From UBA12465 sp964408785 (GTDB taxonomy: Bacteria; Patescibacteriota; Patescibacteriia; Patescibacteriales; UBA12465): DNA of 9,494 bases. The stretch covers positions 1 to 9,494 of the forward strand of contig CAYPAS010000028.1 in the NCBI GenBank assembly GCA_964408785.1. The letters are read 5' to 3'. The notes below the pieces were generated by a model. The model did not search any database, had not been told where the DNA came from, and saw only the letters and a list, made by a program, of their open reading frames with translations. Of the stretch, positions 6,366-9,494 are shown piece by piece; position 1 is the first letter of the stretch; each line of letters starts with the position of its first letter. Position numbers and translations under genes: made by a program.

Positions 6366-6614
6366 ATGAAAAGAGAATTCGTCTTTCCTTTGGCCATCGG
6401 TTTGGTCTTAGGCGCTTTAGTTATGGTTTTTTGGCAATTCAACGTCCGTTTGAATAATGCCGGTATGATGATGAGCCAGCTTGAACAGGCTGTTTCACAG
6501 AACACCAAGAATGTCGGCGACATTATCACTTTTATCAATAATGCCACTGGCGCTCAAAATGCCCAGGGTGGTAAGGCACCGGCAGCTCCAGCCACTGAAA
6601 CTCCGGCTAACTAA
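6366..6614 (+). CDS. Small single-pass membrane protein (paralog 2)
   Basis: This is an 82-aa protein of unrecognised family. After MKREF, residues 6-25 are hydrophobic (VFPLAIGLVLGALVMVFWQF), then comes a polar region with a Met cluster (M34-M36) and heptad-like spacing. Residues 63-82 are an Ala/Pro/Thr-rich tail (GGKAPAAPATETPAN) that the first paralog lacks. The ATG at 6366 is preferred over an upstream in-frame ATG at 6291: the longer form would overlap the first gene by 20 bases and put a basic, non-homologous stretch before the membrane segment, whereas from 6366 the two proteins align from residue 1. It shares the promoter at 6045-6073 and ends just before a strong terminator, so the two genes form a bicistronic unit. 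Confidence 0.7.
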   Translation: MKREFVFPLAIGLVLGALVMVFWQFNVRLNNAGMMMSQLEQAVSQNTKNVGDIITFINNATGAQNAQGGKAPAAPATETPAN

Positions 6615-6631
6615 TTAGTACAAAATACCGC

Positions 6632-6662
6632 AAAAGCCCTGTTTAAAACGGGGCTTTTTTGT
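6632..6662 (+). terminator. Strong intrinsic terminator
   Basis: AAAAGCCCTG (6632-6641) pairs with CGGGGCTTTT (6649-6658) through one T-G wobble. The remaining T-run (6655-6660) and GTTTGATTTT follow. The loop is seven bases (TTTAAAA). It closes the small-protein operon 18 bases after its stop codon and separates it from ligA. Confidence 0.9.
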
Positions 6663-6691
6663 TTGATTTTAGGGTTGATAAATGCTATTAT
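6663..6691 (+). promoter_or_regulatory. Extended -10 promoter for ligA-gatCA
   Basis: TTGATT (6663-6668) and TATTAT (6686-6691) are 17 bases apart, and TGC directly before the -10 is an extended -10 (TGn) element. Transcription would begin near 6698, only about six bases before the ligA ATG, so the mRNA would be almost leaderless. An alternative pair, TTGATA (6675-6680) with TATAGA (6696-6701), has a 15-base spacer and is less likely. Confidence 0.6.
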
Positions 6692-6703
6692 TAGCTATAG
6701 ATT

Positions 6704-8815
6704 ATGAATAAAAATGAAGCGCAAAAAAGAATAACAAAACTAAAAGAAGAAATCGATTTTCATCGTTATAATTATCATGTCCTAGATAAAGAGAGTATTT
6801 CTCCAGCCGCCTTAGATAGTCTTAAGAATGAGCTTTTTCAGTTAGAAAATGAATATCCAGAATTTATCAGTGCTGATTCGCCGACTCAACGGGTGGCGGG
6901 TGAAGCTTCGGCTAAATTCAAGAAGGCTGTTCATTCCCAGCCGATGATTTCTCTTTACGATGCTTTTTCGGAAAACGACATGCTGGCTTGGCAGGAAAGA
7001 AATTCTAATTATTTGGGCCGCTCTTTTAATGGACCATATTATTGCGAGTTAAAACTCGATGGTTTGGCGATTAATCTTCGTTATGAAAAGGGCCTTTTAA
7101 TCCAGGGCGCAACTAGAGGTGATGGCCGGGTTGGCGAGGATGTTACTAATAATATCCGGACGATAAATAGCATTCCTTTGCGTTTGCGTCGGCCGAAAAA
7201 AGAAGAACTAGCGGCTATCGGCCTGAATGAGGCAGTTATCGCTAAATTATTTTCAGAAATAGATGCTGGGCGCCTAGAAATACGCGGTGAGGCAATAATG
7301 AGTAAGCGCACTTTAGAAGATCTTAATGCTAAATATGCCGCCGCTGGCCGTCCAGTCCTGGCCAATGCTAGAAATGGCGTGGCTGGCTCTATCCGTCAAC
7401 TTGATCCGCAGATAACTGCAGAAAGACGTTTAGAATTTTATGCCTATGATTTGCTTGTTGCCGATTACGGCCGGGGAGAATTATTAACTAGCCGGGAAGC
7501 GGCTGATAAGTTGACGGGGTTGCTGGGTTTCAAAACTTTGAAACAAAATCGTGTCTGCCGCAATTTGGAAGAAGTTTTTTCTTTTTATCGCCAAATAGAA
7601 AAAAAACGTGACAGCTTGCCTTTTGATATCGACGGGACGGTCGTCAAGGCGGAAGATTTGAATTATTGGAATACTTTAGGCGTAGTCGGCAAAGCACCGC
7701 GTTATATGATGGCCTATAAATTTTCTGCCGAACAAGCAACGACCAAGGTTTTAGATATCGTTTGGCAGGTCGGTCGGACCGGTGTCCTAACTCCAACGGC
7801 GGTTTTAGATCCAGTTAAAGTTGGCGGCGCTTTGGTCAGTCGTTCTACTCTCCATAATTTTGATGAAATAAATCGCTTAGGTTTAATGATTGGTGATACG
7901 GTTATCATCGAACGTTCTGGGGATGTTATTCCTAAGGTGGTCAGCGTTTTAACTAATTTGCGTGGCGGTCAAGAAAGAGAGATCGAAGAGCCGAAACATT
8001 GTCCGATTTGCGGCGCCAAGACCGTAAGAGCGGCAGGCGAAGTCGCTTATCGTTGTCCTAATAACCGTTGTTATGCTGTTAACCTTAGGCAGATTGCTCA
8101 TTTTGTTTCTAAAAGCGCCGCTGATTTTGACGGTTTGGGTCCGAAATTAATTGAACAATTCTTAGAAGAGGGGTTGATAAAAGACGCGGCCGATTTGTAC
8201 AGTCTAAAAAAATCCGATCTTTTATCTCTAGAGCGTTTCGCCGAAAAGAAAGCTGATAACATAATTTCCTTGGTTGAAAAAAAACGTCATTTACCTTTAG
8301 ATCGATTTATTTATGCTTTAGGTATTCGGCATGTCGGCGAAGAGACTGCCCGTTCGCTGGCTCGCTTATTTTTAAGTTCAGAAAAAAAACTATCGCTTGC
8401 TGGACTCAGCGCTTTTTTCAAAAATTTAGAAAAAGAAGATTTGGAATCACTGGAAGATATCGGTCCGATAGTGGCAAAAAGCATCCAAGATTTTTGGCAT
8501 GATCCAGAAAACCTGTCGTGGCTTGATAAATTTTCCGCCGCGGGCGTCGATTTATTATTACCAGTCGCTAATCAATTTTCCGAAGGAGCGTTGGCTGGTA
8601 AAAGTTTTGTTTTGACCGGCACTTTGTCTAGTTTGACAAGGGATGAGGCGAAAGATAAGATAAGGGGATTAGGCGGTATAGTTAAGGAAAGCATTAGCCG
8701 GGAAGTGGATTATTTAGTGGCGGGCGAAGCCGCCGGCTCAAAATTAACGAAAGCCAAAGATCTTGGCCTGAAAATCCTTGATGAAAACGCTTTCTTGAAA
8801 ATTTTAAATTCTTAA
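6704..8815 (+). CDS. ligA: NAD-dependent DNA ligase LigA
   Basis: This 703-aa enzyme seals nicks in DNA using NAD+, acting in replication and repair in the cytoplasm. Length is typical for LigA. Residues 1-75 are domain Ia (YNYHVLD, then SPTQRVAGE). The catalytic lysine is K117 in ELKLDGLAI. The nucleotidyltransferase domain continues to about 340 (EIRGEAIMS, NARNGVAGSIRQLDP, DGTVVK). The OB fold follows at about 345-425 (WQVGRTGVLTPTAVLDPV). A zinc finger uses C433, C436, C451 and C456. Helix-hairpin-helix repeats span about 465-620, and a BRCT domain covers 628-703 (GKSFVLTGTLSS). In domain Ia two residues matching E. coli Asp32 and Tyr35 are Pro34 and Leu37, while Tyr24, His25 and Asp38 are kept. 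It is the first gene of an operon with gatC and gatA. The ATG at 6704 gives the whole of domain Ia. Confidence 0.97.
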   Translation: MNKNEAQKRITKLKEEIDFHRYNYHVLDKESISPAALDSLKNELFQLENEYPEFISADSPTQRVAGEASAKFKKAVHSQPMISLYDAFSENDMLAWQERNSNYLGRSFNGPYYCELKLDGLAINLRYEKGLLIQGATRGDGRVGEDVTNNIRTINSIPLRLRRPKKEELAAIGLNEAVIAKLFSEIDAGRLEIRGEAIMSKRTLEDLNAKYAAAGRPVLANARNGVAGSIRQLDPQITAERRLEFYAYDLLVADYGRGELLTSREAADKLTGLLGFKTLKQNRVCRNLEEVFSFYRQIEKKRDSLPFDIDGTVVKAEDLNYWNTLGVVGKAPRYMMAYKFSAEQATTKVLDIVWQVGRTGVLTPTAVLDPVKVGGALVSRSTLHNFDEINRLGLMIGDTVIIERSGDVIPKVVSVLTNLRGGQEREIEEPKHCPICGAKTVRAAGEVAYRCPNNRCYAVNLRQIAHFVSKSAADFDGLGPKLIEQFLEEGLIKDAADLYSLKKSDLLSLERFAEKKADNIISLVEKKRHLPLDRFIYALGIRHVGEETARSLARLFLSSEKKLSLAGLSAFFKNLEKEDLESLEDIGPIVAKSIQDFWHDPENLSWLDKFSAAGVDLLLPVANQFSEGALAGKSFVLTGTLSSLTRDEAKDKIRGLGGIVKESISREVDYLVAGEAAGSKLTKAKDLGLKILDENAFLKILNS

Positions 8816-8818
8816 AAT

Positions 8819-9106
8819 ATGTCGATAAGTATTTCAGAAATCCGTCACGTGGCCGAATTAGCCCGTTTGCGCTTAAGCCCGGAAGAAGAAAATTCTTTAG
8901 CTAAAGAGCTTGATGCTATTTTGGCTTACATCGAACAATTGCAAGAGGTTAATACTGCAGCTGTTGAGGCTACGGCTCAAGTAAGCGGCCTTATTGATGT
9001 TGCTCGTAATGATGATGTTATTGAATGGCCACGCCCTGAAGTTGAAACAGCTTTGAATCAGGGTGATAAAGAAGGAGATTATTTGAAAGTAAAAAAAGTC
9101 TTATAA
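8819..9106 (+). CDS. gatC: Aspartyl/glutamyl-tRNA amidotransferase subunit GatC
   Basis: This 95-aa protein is the full length of GatC, the small subunit that wraps around GatA and GatB and stabilises the transamidase converting Glu-tRNA(Gln) and/or Asp-tRNA(Asn) to the amide forms. Family marks are ISEIRHVAELARLRLSPEEE near the N-terminus, ELDAILAYIEQLQEVNT in the middle, an Arg-x-Asp/Asn-Asp block (RNDDV, residues 63-67), and the C-terminal GDYLKVKKVL. It starts 3 bases after the ligA stop and ends 1 base before gatA, so the three are surely co-transcribed. The ATG is preceded by AAAAT, with no Shine-Dalgarno sequence. Confidence 0.95.
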   Translation: MSISISEIRHVAELARLRLSPEEENSLAKELDAILAYIEQLQEVNTAAVEATAQVSGLIDVARNDDVIEWPRPEVETALNQGDKEGDYLKVKKVL

Positions 9107-9107
9107 T

Positions 9108-9494
9108 ATGGAACTCAATCGTTTAACTATCAAAGAGGCCAGGCTAAAGCTTGATAATGGCGAAATAAGCGCTTTAGAATTGGCGGAAGCTTGCTTGAAG
9201 CGCATCAAGGAAATTGATGGAGAAATCCACGCTTGCCTTAGCATTGATGAACCAGGCGCTTTATTAGCCGCTAAAAAAGCCGATGAGCGTTTAGCTAGCG
9301 GCGAGAAGGGTGGTTTATTGGGCATCCCGTATCTCTGCAAGGATAATATAATGACCAAAGGTTTGAAGACGACGGCCGCTTCCCGTATCTTAGAAGATTA
9401 CATCGCTCCTTTTGACGCGACGGTTATTAAAAAATTACAGGAATCCGGCGCGGTGCTTTTAGGCAAGACTAATTTGGATGAATTTGCTCACGGC
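9108..9494 (+). CDS. gatA: Aspartyl/glutamyl-tRNA amidotransferase subunit GatA (3'-truncated)
   Basis: This is the first 129 codons of GatA, the amidase subunit that releases ammonia from glutamine for the transamidation done with GatB and GatC. The reading frame is open to the window edge. Amidase-signature features present are GIPYLCKDN, whose K78 is the first residue of the Ser-cis-Ser-Lys catalytic triad, TTAASRILEDY, and GKTNLDEFAHG. The serine part of the triad (the GSSGG region) would lie downstream of the window, so completeness cannot be judged. The ATG at 9108 lies 1 base after the gatC stop, a tight coupling typical of gatCA pairs. GatB is expected further downstream. Confidence 0.95.
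   Translation, partial: MELNRLTIKEARLKLDNGEISALELAEACLKRIKEIDGEIHACLSIDEPGALLAAKKADERLASGEKGGLLGIPYLCKDNIMTKGLKTTAASRILEDYIAPFDATVIKKLQESGAVLLGKTNLDEFAHG

Noticed and set aside
7081..7908. Minus-strand open frames inside ligA
   Set aside because: Fully inside a conserved housekeeping gene, with no family resemblance.
9071..9077. GAAGGAG as a Shine-Dalgarno site for gatA
   Set aside because: It lies about 30 bases before the ATG and inside gatC codons, too far to act as a ribosome site for gatA.
9101..9358. Minus-strand open frame opposite gatA
   Set aside because: The + strand encodes a clear GatA N-terminus with its catalytic Lys; the antisense frame shows nothing recognisable.
175..9494. 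UGA recoded to glycine, as in Gracilibacteria/SR1
   Set aside because: The genes are full length without in-frame TGA and use GGN for conserved glycines; all visible stops are TAA, so nothing points to recoding.

Overview
The window looks like a chromosomal segment from an uncultured small-genome bacterium, most probably of the Candidate Phyla Radiation (Patescibacteria, perhaps Parcubacteria). This is inferred from several features together. A giant secreted protein is built from 'GNVGIGTTxPxxKL' repeats and has a distinctive C-terminal domain. A membrane-anchored protein ends in a cupredoxin-like domain. The NAD-dependent DNA ligase has an unusual adenylation-domain signature (SPAALDSL). 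None of the seven gene starts has a Shine-Dalgarno sequence, and every complete gene ends in TAA. All genes lie on the + strand. No tRNA, rRNA, CRISPR array, transposase or phage packaging/capsid gene is visible.

Layout. Bases 1-93 are the last 30 codons of a gene whose C-terminus resembles the end of fibre-like or tail-like surface proteins. A 245-aa membrane-anchored protein with a degenerate cupredoxin domain follows (175-912) and ends at a probable terminator hairpin. The centre is a single 1,684-aa exported mosaic protein (979-6033). It has a signal peptide, thirteen GNVGIGTT-type repeats, several modules that look like phage tail-fibre domains, and a non-repetitive 145-residue C-terminal domain. 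A near-consensus promoter (TTGACC-17-TATAAT) then drives two tandem paralogous small single-pass membrane proteins (6107-6310 and 6366-6614), closed by a strong intrinsic terminator. After that terminator an extended -10 promoter starts a housekeeping operon, ligA-gatC-gatA, with gaps of 3 and 1 bases. gatA runs off the end of the window.

How the parts work together. The first two thirds appear to be a cell-surface locus: a fibre-like end fragment, an anchored cupredoxin-like protein, a giant fibrous adhesin candidate and two small membrane proteins. The last third is DNA replication/repair (LigA) and tRNA-dependent amidation (GatCA, needing GatB, presumably downstream, to make Gln-tRNA(Gln) and/or Asn-tRNA(Asn)). 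The most notable system is the tail-fibre-like giant protein with no phage genes around it, which suggests a host-encoded attachment structure. That function is inference.
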